11,815 nt of DNA. Origin: JBBQXK01 sp038251625. GTDB lineage: Bacteria > Pseudomonadota > Alphaproteobacteria > Rhodobacterales > Rhodobacteraceae. The stretch spans positions 1 through 11,815 of the forward strand of contig JBBSBE010000120.1 of NCBI GenBank assembly GCA_038251625.1, written 5' to 3'. Below are positions 1 to 6,742 of this stretch, one piece after another (position 1 is the first letter of the stretch; each line of letters opens with the position of its first letter). A program made the position numbers and the translations under genes. The notes under the pieces are model-generated. The model did no database searches. It saw nothing but the letters and a program-made list of their open reading frames with translations, and was not told the DNA's origin.

Positions 1-254
1 AGACAAGCACAAGAACACTCCTTCCCGTTTGCATTCCTTGCGCCAAAGGTCTTCCCCGCGCAACCTTATGTCAAGCGCCGCAAGGCCATTGACGCATTTG
101 GTTCGGTCCGCAATGTGCGACGGGCAAGGTATTGGAAGAACAAACCCAGGCAGGATCGGATTTGTCCCGCAGCCGTTCCCCTGCCGAGGTGCACGATGTA
201 CCCACTGAAACGATGTGCGCTGCATCAATCTGCCAATGACGAAAGAAGAGGGCC
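1..254. other. Leader region without a convincing gene
   Basis: No gene is supported here. Plus frame 1 is open from the window edge to a TGA at 256-258, which would form an ATGA junction with the next gene. However, about 46 of its first 80 codons end in G or C, far below the bias of the real genes in this window, and the translation is basic, proline-rich and unlike any family I know. I therefore read it as non-coding leader or the tail of a divergent region. A TTGACG hexamer at 89-94 resembles a -35 element, but no good -10 follows at 16-18 bp. No terminator or tRNA was seen. Confidence 0.5.
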
Positions 255-557
255 ATGAGCCTTCTGGACCTTCCCCGCGACGCTGCACTGCCCCGCAGGC
301 TGGACGCCCTCCTTTACGACCGCGACATCCAGGACAAGTTGCGCCGGTACGAACGGGCGCTTACCGCCTGGCAGAACAAGGCGCGTATCTTGCGGCGTGC
401 GACGACCGCGCTTCAGGCCGCGTCCGACGATCTTTACAGGGTGGCGAACGTCCGGGGGCCCGACGCAGGGAGCCTTGATCCGGCTGAAGCTGAACAGCGG
501 GCTTGGCTGTGCGATTCCATTTCGAGCCTGGACCGTCACCTCTTTCGGTTCGACTAG
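255..557 (+). CDS. Small hypothetical helical protein (100 aa)
   Basis: I do not recognise this family. The 100-residue product is charged and mostly helix-forming. Residues about 14-65 contain repeated Arg/Asp/Leu/Ala stretches suggesting a helical hairpin or short coiled coil, followed by a Gly/Pro break near residues 69-75 and a second helix. There is no signal peptide or membrane segment, so it is probably cytoplasmic. About 76 of 100 codons end in G or C, which favours a real gene over a chance frame. The ATG at 255 is preceded by a purine-rich AAGAAGAGGG stretch that can act as ribosome binding site, although its spacing is short. Its TAG stop (555-557) overlaps the stop of the opposing LysR gene (554-556), leaving no room for a terminator between them. 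Function unknown. Confidence 0.6.
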   Translation: MSLLDLPRDAALPRRLDALLYDRDIQDKLRRYERALTAWQNKARILRRATTALQAASDDLYRVANVRGPDAGSLDPAEAEQRAWLCDSISSLDRHLFRFD

Positions 558-1450
558 CGCGGCATGGGGGCGCCCTCCAGCCGCGCGACCTCGGCCCGAA
601 GGCCATCCACCAACGCCTCGGCGAACCGCGTCAGACGGGCAGAGCGGGCGTCATCGGCATGGCGGATCAGCCAGAAGCTGCGGGTCAGCGCGATTTCGGG
701 CAGCACCGGCACCAGTTCGGGTGCGAAGGGCATGGCAAAGGCATGCGCCATGCCAAGGCCCGCCCCGGCGCGCAGCCACATCAGTTGCACCGGGATCGAG
801 TTTGACGCCAGCGCCACCCGGTCGATACCGAGATCGGCAAGGTAATCCAGTTCGCTGTCAAAGATCATGTCGGGGATATAGCCGATCCAGCGGTGCCGGG
901 GCAGGTCCGCCCGGGCCTTCGGCGTGCCGTGGGCATCCAGATAGCCGCGCGCGGCGGCAAGATGCAGCCGGTAATCGGCGATCTTCTGCACCGTCAGGCG
1001 CCCCGCCGCCGGGCGGCTGACGCCGATCGCCATGTCCGCCTCGCGGCGGCTGAGGTTGAACACGCGGGGCAAGGCCACGATCTGCACGTCAAGGCCCGGA
1101 TTATCGTCAGCGATCTTTGCCAGCACCTGCGGTAGCAGGTAATTGGCACAACCATCGGGCGCGCCCAGCCGGATCGTGCCTCCGATCCCGGCCCCCTGCC
1201 CCGTTGTGGCTTCTGCGGCCCCCGCCAGCGCCGCCTCGGCCCGTTCGGCATGGGGCAAAAGCCGCGTGCCCTCTTCCGTCAGCGCATAGCCTTGCGGGGA
1301 TTTCACGAACAGCCGCTGGCCCGTCGCCTCTTCCAGCCGGGCCACGCGGCGGCCAACGGTGGCCGCATCCAGCCGCAGCGCGCGCCCGGCCCGGCTAAGG
1401 CTTTCGGCACGGGCGACGGCAAGGAAGATGCGCAGGTCGTCCCAATCCAT
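554..1450 (-). CDS. LysR-family transcriptional regulator, likely of the valine operon
   Basis: A 298-residue LysR-type regulator. Residues 1-60 form the winged helix-turn-helix (starting MDWDDLRIFLAVA, with the recognition region near DAATVGRRVARLEE and the wing at LFVKSPQGYALTEEG). A linker helix follows to about residue 88, and residues 90-290 fit the periplasmic-binding-like effector domain that senses a small molecule. The open frame continues upstream to 1819, but ATG 1450 is where LysR homology begins, and longer versions would run into mmsA, so I chose it. An AGGA lies nine bases upstream of that ATG. The gene is divergent from mmsA across 96 bp, the classic LysR arrangement, which suggests it controls the valine genes and itself. 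The effector is unknown; a pathway intermediate such as 3-hydroxyisobutyrate is only a guess. The stop codon overlaps that of the convergent small gene. Confidence 0.9.
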   Translation of the reverse strand: MDWDDLRIFLAVARAESLSRAGRALRLDAATVGRRVARLEEATGQRLFVKSPQGYALTEEGTRLLPHAERAEAALAGAAEATTGQGAGIGGTIRLGAPDGCANYLLPQVLAKIADDNPGLDVQIVALPRVFNLSRREADMAIGVSRPAAGRLTVQKIADYRLHLAAARGYLDAHGTPKARADLPRHRWIGYIPDMIFDSELDYLADLGIDRVALASNSIPVQLMWLRAGAGLGMAHAFAMPFAPELVPVLPEIALTRSFWLIRHADDARSARLTRFAEALVDGLRAEVARLEGAPMPR

Positions 1451-1453
1451 GCT

Positions 1454-1467
1454 TTGCAATCCTGCAA
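1454..1467. promoter_or_regulatory. Candidate LysR operator, site 1
   Basis: An inverted repeat TTGCA-N4-TGCAA lies in the lysR/mmsA gap, three bases from the lysR start codon. It fits the T-N11-A rule of LysR-family sites. A near copy lies 42 bp away (1496-1509). Binding here would cover the start region of lysR and could give autorepression. Identified by eye only. Confidence 0.45.
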
Positions 1468-1495
1468 GATGACTTTGGGATATTTCCCCTTTATC

Positions 1496-1509
1496 TGGCA
1501 AATCTGCAA
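1496..1509. promoter_or_regulatory. Candidate LysR operator, site 2
   Basis: TGGCA-N4-TGCAA, a one-mismatch dyad matching site 1 in arm sequence and 4-bp gap and sharing the following G. The two centres are 42 bp apart, about four helical turns, so two dimers would sit on the same DNA face. A third weak dyad, GGGA-N4-TCCC at 1477-1488, lies roughly midway. Site 2 is 37 bp from the mmsA start, close to where its promoter should be. Confidence 0.42.
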
Positions 1510-1534
1510 GCCTATCGTGCCGCCAAGGAACACC

Positions 1535-1540
1535 GGGAGG
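1535..1540 (+). promoter_or_regulatory. Ribosome binding site of mmsA
   Basis: GGGAGG six bases before ATG 1547. It is a near-ideal Shine-Dalgarno sequence and decides the mmsA start, since the open frame runs back to 1250 without other support. Confidence 0.85.
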
Positions 1541-1546
1541 GTTATC

Positions 1547-3046
1547 ATGAAAGAGATCGGTCACTGGATCAACGGCGCGCTGGTTGCGGGCCGGTCGGGG
1601 CGTTTCGCGGATGTGTTCAACCCCGCGACGGGCGAAGTGCAGGCGCGCGTGGCCCTGGCCAACCGGGCCGAGCTTGATGCAGCCGTGGCCGATGCGGCGC
1701 GCGCGCAGGTTGCCTGGGGCGCCACGAACCCGCAGCGCCGCGCGCGGGTGATGATGGCCTTCGTTGGCCTGATCAACCGCGACATGGACAAACTGGCCGA
1801 GGCTTTGTCGTCCGAACACGGCAAGACGCTGCCGGATGCAAAGGGCGATGTGCAGCGGGGGCTTGAGGTCATCGAATACTGCATCGGCGCGCCGCAGCTG
1901 CTGAAGGGCGAATTCACCGACAGCGCGGGCCCCGGGATCGATATGTATTCCATGCGCCAGCCGCTGGGTGTGGCCGCCGGGATCACCCCCTTCAACTTTC
2001 CCGCGATGATCCCCCTTTGGAAGATGGGGCCTGCCCTTGCCTGCGGGAACGCGTTCATCCTCAAACCGTCCGAGCGTGATCCGTCGGTGCCCCTGATGCT
2101 GGCGGCGCTGGCGAAAGAGGCCGGGCTGCCCGATGGCGTGCTGCAGGTCATCAACGGCGACAAGGAATCGGTGGATGCCATCCTAGATAACCCGGTGGTC
2201 CAGGCCGTGGGGTTCGTGGGCTCTACCCCCATCGCCGAATACATCTACGGGCGCGGCTGTTCCAACGGCAAGCGGGTGCAATGCTTCGGCGGCGCCAAGA
2301 ACCACATGATCATCATGCCCGACGCCGATCTCGATCAGGCGGCGGATGCGCTGGTGGGGGCGGGATATGGCGCTGCGGGCGAGCGGTGCATGGCGATCTC
2401 GGTCGCCGTGCCGGTCGGCGATGCCACGGCAGATGCGCTGATCGAGCGGCTGGTGCCCCGGATCGAAAAGCTGAAGGTCGGCCCCTACACATCGGGCGCG
2501 GATGTGGATTACGGCCCCGTCGTTACCGCCGCCGCGAAAGCCAATATCGAGCGGCTGGTGCAATCGGGTGTCGATGCAGGCGCCAGGCTTGTGGTCGATG
2601 GCCGGGGCTTTTCGATGCAGGGTTACGAGCAGGGCTTCTTCGTCGGCCCCCATCTTTTCGACCACGTGACCACGGACATGGAGATCTACCGAAAGGAGAT
2701 TTTCGGACCCGTCCTCAGCACCGTCCGCGCCAAGACCTATGAAGAGGCGTTGGGCTACGCGATGGACCACGAATACGGCAACGGAACCGCGATCTTTACC
2801 CGCGACGGCGATACCGCGCGCGATTTCGCCAACCGGGTGAATGTGGGCATGATCGGGATCAACGTGCCGATCCCGGTGCCGCTTGCCTATCACACCTTCG
2901 GCGGGTGGAAGAAATCGGCCTTTGGCGATCTGAACCAGCATGGCCCCGATGCGTTCCGCTTCTATACGCGCACCAAGACCATAACCTCGCGCTGGCCCTC
3001 CGGGATCAAGGAAGGTGCGGCATTCAACTTCAAGGCGATGGATTGA
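1547..3046 (+). CDS. mmsA: Methylmalonate-semialdehyde dehydrogenase (CoA-acylating)
   Basis: A 499-residue enzyme of the aldehyde dehydrogenase superfamily, the usual length for MmsA. It converts (S)-methylmalonate semialdehyde, with NAD+ and CoA, to propionyl-CoA and CO2, the last step of distal valine degradation; it usually also accepts malonate semialdehyde. Visible signatures are the cofactor-binding stretch ITPFNFPAMIPLWKMGPAL (from about residue 146) and KPSERDPS (173-180), the GSTP turn near residue 225, GGAKNH (248-253) followed by MPDADLDQA, and the catalytic cysteine Cys281 in GERCMAIS. No signal peptide, so cytosolic. It is first in a four-gene catabolic cluster and divergent from a LysR regulator. 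ATG 1547 has a strong GGGAGG ribosome binding site and starts the family N-terminus (IGHWINGALVAG). It is separated from the next gene by 91 bp, unlike the tighter junctions that follow. Confidence 0.96.
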   Translation: MKEIGHWINGALVAGRSGRFADVFNPATGEVQARVALANRAELDAAVADAARAQVAWGATNPQRRARVMMAFVGLINRDMDKLAEALSSEHGKTLPDAKGDVQRGLEVIEYCIGAPQLLKGEFTDSAGPGIDMYSMRQPLGVAAGITPFNFPAMIPLWKMGPALACGNAFILKPSERDPSVPLMLAALAKEAGLPDGVLQVINGDKESVDAILDNPVVQAVGFVGSTPIAEYIYGRGCSNGKRVQCFGGAKNHMIIMPDADLDQAADALVGAGYGAAGERCMAISVAVPVGDATADALIERLVPRIEKLKVGPYTSGADVDYGPVVTAAAKANIERLVQSGVDAGARLVVDGRGFSMQGYEQGFFVGPHLFDHVTTDMEIYRKEIFGPVLSTVRAKTYEEALGYAMDHEYGNGTAIFTRDGDTARDFANRVNVGMIGINVPIPVPLAYHTFGGWKKSAFGDLNQHGPDAFRFYTRTKTITSRWPSGIKEGAAFNFKAMD

Positions 3047-3078
3047 GCCTTTCGCACTTGTCCTGCTAAGGTCCGGCT

Positions 3079-3092
3079 TCACCGTCCGGTGA
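3079..3092 (+). promoter_or_regulatory. Small dyad in the mmsA / acyl-CoA dehydrogenase gap
   Basis: TCACCG-TC-CGGTGA is a perfect 6-bp inverted repeat, or as RNA a 5-bp stem with a GTCC loop. It sits in the 91-bp gap, 45 bp before the next ATG. It has no T-tract, so it is not a classical terminator. It could be an operator or an RNA-processing or stabilising element. A stop-overlapping TTGAGC (3043-3048) is a weak -35 candidate, but no convincing -10 follows. Confidence 0.3.
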
Positions 3093-3137
3093 GAGTCTCT
3101 GGCCGGGACATGTGCGCAAGGGAGCATCGGAAGAGCC

Positions 3138-4274
3138 ATGGATTTCGCGCTGAGCGAGGAACAGGCCGCCATCTTTGACATGGCGCGCGACGTGGGGGCG
3201 GCGGAAATCGCCCCTTTCGCGCGGGATTGGGAACGCGCGGGCGACATCCCGAAGGCGCTTTGGCCAAAGCTCGCGGCACTTGGTCTGGGCGGGCTTTATG
3301 TGACGGAAGAGGCGGGCGGCACCGGCCTTTCCCGCCTTGACGCCACGCTGGTATTCGAGGCGCTGGCGATGGCCTGTCCCGCCGTGTCTTCGTTCCTGTC
3401 GATCCACAACATGGTCGCGGGCATGGTGGACCGCTACGGATCGGACGCGCAGCGCGCCGAGTGGTTGCCCCGACTGTGCAGTATGGAAGCCGTCGCCTCC
3501 TATTGCCTGACAGAGCCGGGATCAGGCTCGGACGCCGCTGCGTTGCGCACCCGGGCCGAAGTGGCGGGGAATGGCTGGAACCTGACCGGCAGCAAGGCGT
3601 TCATCTCGGGCGGGGGGTATTCAGACCTTTACGTTGTCATGGCGCGCTCGGGCGGAGCAGGGCCGAAAGGCATATCGGCCTATCTGGTGGCCGACGGCGC
3701 CGAGGGGCTTTCGTTCGGAGGACTGGAAGACAAGATGGGATGGCGCGCGCAACCCACCCGTCAGGTACAGCTTGACGGCACGCCCGGCGCACTTTTGGGT
3801 AACGAGGGGAGCGGTTTTGCCTATGCGATGGCGGGGCTCGACGGCGGGCGGCTGAACATCGCCGCGGCCGCCCTTGGTGGGGCACAGGCGGCCCTTGACG
3901 CGACGCTTGCGTACATGAGCGAGCGGCAGGCGTTCGGCCAGAAACTTGACCAGTTTCAGGCGCTGCAGTTCCGGCTGGCCGAAATGGAAATGCGGCTTCA
4001 ATCCTCGCGCGTGTTCCTGCGCCAGGCGGCATGGAAGCTCGACACCGGCGCCCCGGATGCCACCAAACACTGCGCGATGGCCAAACTGATGGTCACCGAT
4101 GCCGCCTTCGATGTGGCGAACCAATGTCTGCAACTGCATGGCGGTTACGGCTATCTGGCGGATTACGGCGTGGAAAAGATCGTGCGTGACCTGCGCGTGC
4201 ATCAGATCCTTGAAGGCACGAACGAGATCATGCGCCTGATCATCAGCCGGGCGCTTCTGGCAGAGCGGGCATGA
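3138..4274 (+). CDS. Isobutyryl-CoA dehydrogenase (ACAD8-like acyl-CoA dehydrogenase)
   Basis: A 378-residue FAD-dependent acyl-CoA dehydrogenase, predicted to oxidise isobutyryl-CoA to methacrylyl-CoA and pass electrons to electron-transfer flavoprotein. Order of parts: N-terminal helical domain (about 1-118), beta domain with the flavin/substrate signature SYCLTEPGSGSD (121-132), and C-terminal helical domain (about 225-373) with HGGYGY (334-339) and the VHQILEGTNE signature, where Glu359 is the expected catalytic base. The stretches around residues 119-140 and 330-372 closely resemble mammalian ACAD8 as I remember it, and the neighbours are valine genes, so isobutyryl-CoA is favoured over other short-chain substrates. 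ATG 3138 fits the family N-terminus (FALSEEQ) and has purine-rich GGAAGAG just upstream, with AAGGGAG at 3118-3124 as alternative. Its stop overlaps the next start in ATGA, so translation of the pair is probably coupled. Confidence 0.93.
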   Translation: MDFALSEEQAAIFDMARDVGAAEIAPFARDWERAGDIPKALWPKLAALGLGGLYVTEEAGGTGLSRLDATLVFEALAMACPAVSSFLSIHNMVAGMVDRYGSDAQRAEWLPRLCSMEAVASYCLTEPGSGSDAAALRTRAEVAGNGWNLTGSKAFISGGGYSDLYVVMARSGGAGPKGISAYLVADGAEGLSFGGLEDKMGWRAQPTRQVQLDGTPGALLGNEGSGFAYAMAGLDGGRLNIAAAALGGAQAALDATLAYMSERQAFGQKLDQFQALQFRLAEMEMRLQSSRVFLRQAAWKLDTGAPDATKHCAMAKLMVTDAAFDVANQCLQLHGGYGYLADYGVEKIVRDLRVHQILEGTNEIMRLIISRALLAERA

Positions 4275-5314
4275 CCCATACGGATATCCGTACCGAGGGG
4301 CGCGCCGGGCGAATCACGCTGAACCGCCCGCAGGCGCTCAACGCGATGAATGACGCCATGCTGGCGGCTGTGGATACCGCGCTGTCAGATTGGGCGCATG
4401 ACCCGGCGGTGGATCTGGTCCTGATCGATGCTGCGGGCGACCGGGCTTTTTGCGCGGGCGGTGATATCGCCGAAATCTATGCGGCCGGCTGCGCGGGCGA
4501 TTTCGCCAGGGGGCGCGATTTCTGGCGCCGCGAATACCGGATGAACGCGCGCATCGCGGAATATCCCAAACCCGTCGTCACCCTGATGCAGGGCTTCACC
4601 ATGGGGGGTGGCGTTGGACTGGGCTGCCACGCCAGCCACCGCGTGGTGGGTGACAGCAGCCGCATCGCCATGCCCGAATGCGGGATCGGCCTCGTGCCCG
4701 ATGTGGGGGGCAGCTACCTTCTGGCCAATGCGCCCGGACGTCTGGGCGAATATCTGGGGCTGACGGGCGCGCATATGGTGGCAGGCGACGCCATCGACGC
4801 AGGCTTTGCCGATTGGTACCTGCCCGAGGCGCGGTGGGCACCGCTCGTCACCGCCCTTTGCGCCACGGGCGACCCGCAAGCCGTGGAAGACGCTGCCCTT
4901 CCCGCACCGCCGCATCTTATCTGCAATGCTGCAAACGAGGTCGAGGCGCATTTCGCGGGCGAGACGCTGGGCGACATCTGGCGCAGCCTGAAGGGATCAG
5001 ACACGCCCTTCGCCACCAAGGCGCGCGACGCGCTGGCCCGCGTGTCGCCACTCGCGGCGGCGGCGCATGTTGAAATCCTGCACCGTCTTGGCGACAACTC
5101 CACATTGCGGAAGGCGCTGGAGCTGGAATTTCGCTTTACCTTCCGCGCGCAAGGCGACAGCGACTTTCTGGAAGGTATCCGCGCCGCGGTGATCGACAAG
5201 GACCGCCGCCCGAAGTGGCGCCACGCGGGGCCAGAGGCGGTGCCGACGGCGGATGTGGCGCGGATGCTGATGCCGCTCGGGGCAGACAAGCTGACATGGG
5301 AGAATGCGGCATGA
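4271..5314 (+). CDS. 3-hydroxyisobutyryl-CoA hydrolase
   Basis: A 347-residue crotonase-fold enzyme predicted to hydrolyse 3-hydroxyisobutyryl-CoA to free 3-hydroxyisobutyrate and CoA, removing a product of the toxic thiol-reactive intermediate methacrylyl-CoA. Evidence for the hydrolase rather than an enoyl-CoA hydratase: the length (simple hydratases are near 260 residues), the CAGGDI motif (61-66), the oxyanion-hole glycines in FTMGGGVGLG (109-118), and MPECGIGLVPDVGGSY (134-149). In that last motif Glu136 and Asp144 match the two catalytic acids of human HIBCH. The C-terminal FLEGIRAAVIDKDRRPKW stretch is also typical of hydrolases. It is joined to both neighbours by 4-base ATGA overlaps, so it is probably co-translated with the dehydrogenases before and after it. 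Automated annotation may call it simply enoyl-CoA hydratase/isomerase. Confidence 0.93.
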   Translation: MTHTDIRTEGRAGRITLNRPQALNAMNDAMLAAVDTALSDWAHDPAVDLVLIDAAGDRAFCAGGDIAEIYAAGCAGDFARGRDFWRREYRMNARIAEYPKPVVTLMQGFTMGGGVGLGCHASHRVVGDSSRIAMPECGIGLVPDVGGSYLLANAPGRLGEYLGLTGAHMVAGDAIDAGFADWYLPEARWAPLVTALCATGDPQAVEDAALPAPPHLICNAANEVEAHFAGETLGDIWRSLKGSDTPFATKARDALARVSPLAAAAHVEILHRLGDNSTLRKALELEFRFTFRAQGDSDFLEGIRAAVIDKDRRPKWRHAGPEAVPTADVARMLMPLGADKLTWENAA

Positions 5315-6198
5315 AGGTAGCGGTGATCGGTCTTGGCAATATGGGCGGTCCGATGGCCGCCAATCTGGTGGCGGCTGGCCATGTGGTTGCGGGCTTCGAC
5401 GTGACGGGCAAGGGGCCCGACGGCGTGACGATGGCGCCATCGGCGGCCGACGCTGCAGGCGGGGCAGAGGTGGTGATCACAATGCTGCCGAACGGCGCCA
5501 TCCTGCGCACGGTGGCGGCAGAGATCATCCCCGCGATGTTTCCCGGCGCCGTCCTGTGCGACTGCTCGACCGTCGATGTGGAAAGCGCCCGCGCTGTGGC
5601 CGATCTGGCCGCCGGTGCCGGGCTTGGCGCGCTCGATGCGCCTGTGTCGGGGGGCGTCGGTGGGGCGACGGCGGGCACGCTGACCTTCATGGTTGGCGGA
5701 ACGGAGGACGCTTTCGCCAGAGTGCAGCCACTGTTCACCGTGATGGGCCAAAAAGCCGTGCATTGCGGCGCATCGGGGGCCGGACAGGCCGCGAAGATCT
5801 GCAACAACATGATCCTTGGCGCCACCATGATCGCCACCTGCGAGGCGTTCGCGCTGGCCGACAAGCTGGGTCTCGACCGCGCCCGGATGTTCGATGTGGT
5901 GTCCACCTCCTCCGGCTCCAGCTGGTCGATGAACGTCTATTGCCCCGCGCCGGGCGTCGGGCCGAAATCCCCAGCCGACAACGGCTACAAACCCGGTTTC
6001 GCCGCAGATCTGATGCTCAAGGACCTTCGGCTTTCCCAGCAGGCCGCGATGGGCGTGGATGCCGACACGCCCATGGGGGCGCTGGCGGCCGAGCTCTACC
6101 GCCGCTTTGTGGAAGAGGAAGACGGGCGCGGCATGGATTTCTCGGCCATGCTGCCACGGTTTGAAAAGCGCGGACGCGGCCCGGTCAGCGGGGGGTAA
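5311..6198 (+). CDS. mmsB: 3-hydroxyisobutyrate dehydrogenase
   Basis: A 295-residue member of the beta-hydroxyacid dehydrogenase family that oxidises 3-hydroxyisobutyrate to methylmalonate semialdehyde with NAD+, feeding MmsA. The N-terminal Rossmann fold shows GLGNMGGPMAANL (7-19). The substrate signature DAPVSGGVGGATAGTL spans 109-124, and the catalytic lysine is Lys162 in GQAAKICNNM, followed by the conserved Asn165-Asn166. The C-terminal helical domain continues to the end and the length is normal. It starts at ATG 5311 within the ATGA overlap with the hydrolase. It is the last gene of the operon: its final 14 bp overlap the 3' end of the opposing exported-protein gene, so no separate terminator fits between them. 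Confidence 0.96.
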   Translation: MKVAVIGLGNMGGPMAANLVAAGHVVAGFDVTGKGPDGVTMAPSAADAAGGAEVVITMLPNGAILRTVAAEIIPAMFPGAVLCDCSTVDVESARAVADLAAGAGLGALDAPVSGGVGGATAGTLTFMVGGTEDAFARVQPLFTVMGQKAVHCGASGAGQAAKICNNMILGATMIATCEAFALADKLGLDRARMFDVVSTSSGSSWSMNVYCPAPGVGPKSPADNGYKPGFAADLMLKDLRLSQQAAMGVDADTPMGALAAELYRRFVEEEDGRGMDFSAMLPRFEKRGRGPVSGG

Positions 6199-6559
6199 GG
6201 TCAATCTTGCGGTCGCGGGCAAGGGCGCGGCAGTAGTCTGCCCAGTCGCGGAATTCTTGGGTGAACGGGAAGGTCATCCCCTTTTCATCCCACGCGGCCT
6301 CTTTCTGCGGCAGAAGATCCGCGACAAAGCCAGCCGGATCGTCCCGCCGTTCAGCGGTTGCCTCGTGCATCGCAGCCTCCAGAAACCGGTTCGCCGCATG
6401 GGCCAGCGCAAGGCCCTTTTCGCCACCCGCCTTTTCCGGAAACCAGCGGTTCGACGCACTGAAGATGGCGGCGCAATCCACCATGCTTTCGCTGATGGGC
6501 TGGCCCGCGTGAGCGGTGCCTGCAAGGCTTGCGACAAGGCAGAGACTGAGCGCTTTCAT
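6185..6559 (-). CDS. Small exported protein with two cysteines (unknown function)
   Basis: A 124-residue protein with a clear Sec signal peptide: MKALSLCLVASLAG, then THAHA-like AHA, with cleavage expected after Ala18. The mature part (about 106 residues) is helical and charged, with an Asp-Cys at residue 29 and a Tyr-Cys at residue 110, the only mature cysteines, which could form a disulfide in the periplasm. There is no lipobox at the cleavage site and no second membrane segment. I do not recognise the family. ATG 6559 has a good ribosome binding site, GAGGA, six bases upstream (6566-6570 on the plus strand). The gene converges on mmsB and overlaps its last 14 bp; it is divergent from the DUF2892 gene across 183 bp. 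No role can be assigned from context. Confidence 0.82.
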   Translation of the reverse strand: MKALSLCLVASLAGTAHAGQPISESMVDCAAIFSASNRWFPEKAGGEKGLALAHAANRFLEAAMHEATAERRDDPAGFVADLLPQKEAAWDEKGMTFPFTQEFRDWADYCRALARDRKIDLTPR

Positions 6560-6668
6560 CGACGATCCTCATTCGGTGGCAGAGAACGGATACGGCGCGA
6601 AAATGGCCATTCGATGGTGGCGCCCCGCCTTGGCGTTGGTCGACCTGCTTCCGGAAACACCGACCCGG

Positions 6669-6682
6669 TTGATCCAGATCAG
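6669..6682 (+). promoter_or_regulatory. Candidate FNR/FnrL-type box upstream of the DUF2892 gene
   Basis: TTGAT-N4-ATCAG matches the FNR consensus TTGAT-N4-ATCAA at nine of ten positions. Its centre is 67 bp before ATG 6743. A loose -10 (TCTTAT, 6709-6714) lies downstream, placing the box roughly where a class II activator site would be, though a few bases further than ideal. Other family members (Dnr, NnrR) recognise similar sequences. Confidence 0.5.
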
Positions 6683-6742
6683 GGCGCGGCGCGCCGCAAT
6701 CGGGCATGTCTTATCCATGATTTCAGCCAAGGGAAGCTTGCC

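Noticed and set aside
1..258. Open plus frame 1 from the window edge to TGA 256-258
   Set aside because: Third-position GC is only about 58 percent and the product has no recognisable features; chance openness over about 85 codons is plausible at this GC content.
1250..1546. N-terminal extension of the mmsA frame to 1250
   Set aside because: It runs antisense through the lysR DNA-binding domain; the family start and strong ribosome binding site are at 1547.
1451..1819. N-terminal extension of the LysR frame to 1819
   Set aside because: It would overlap the first 273 bp of mmsA and the whole divergent promoter region; LysR homology begins at ATG 1450.
4714..6222. A 502-codon open frame on the minus strand opposite the hydrolase and mmsB
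   Set aside because: It is a shadow of two well-supported genes; the translation has no family features and crosses both genes plus part of the next.
6059..6742. Long open frame upstream of the DUF2892 protein
   Set aside because: The DUF2892 match starts only at ATG 6743 with its own ribosome binding site; the upstream part overlaps mmsB and the exported-protein gene in other frames.
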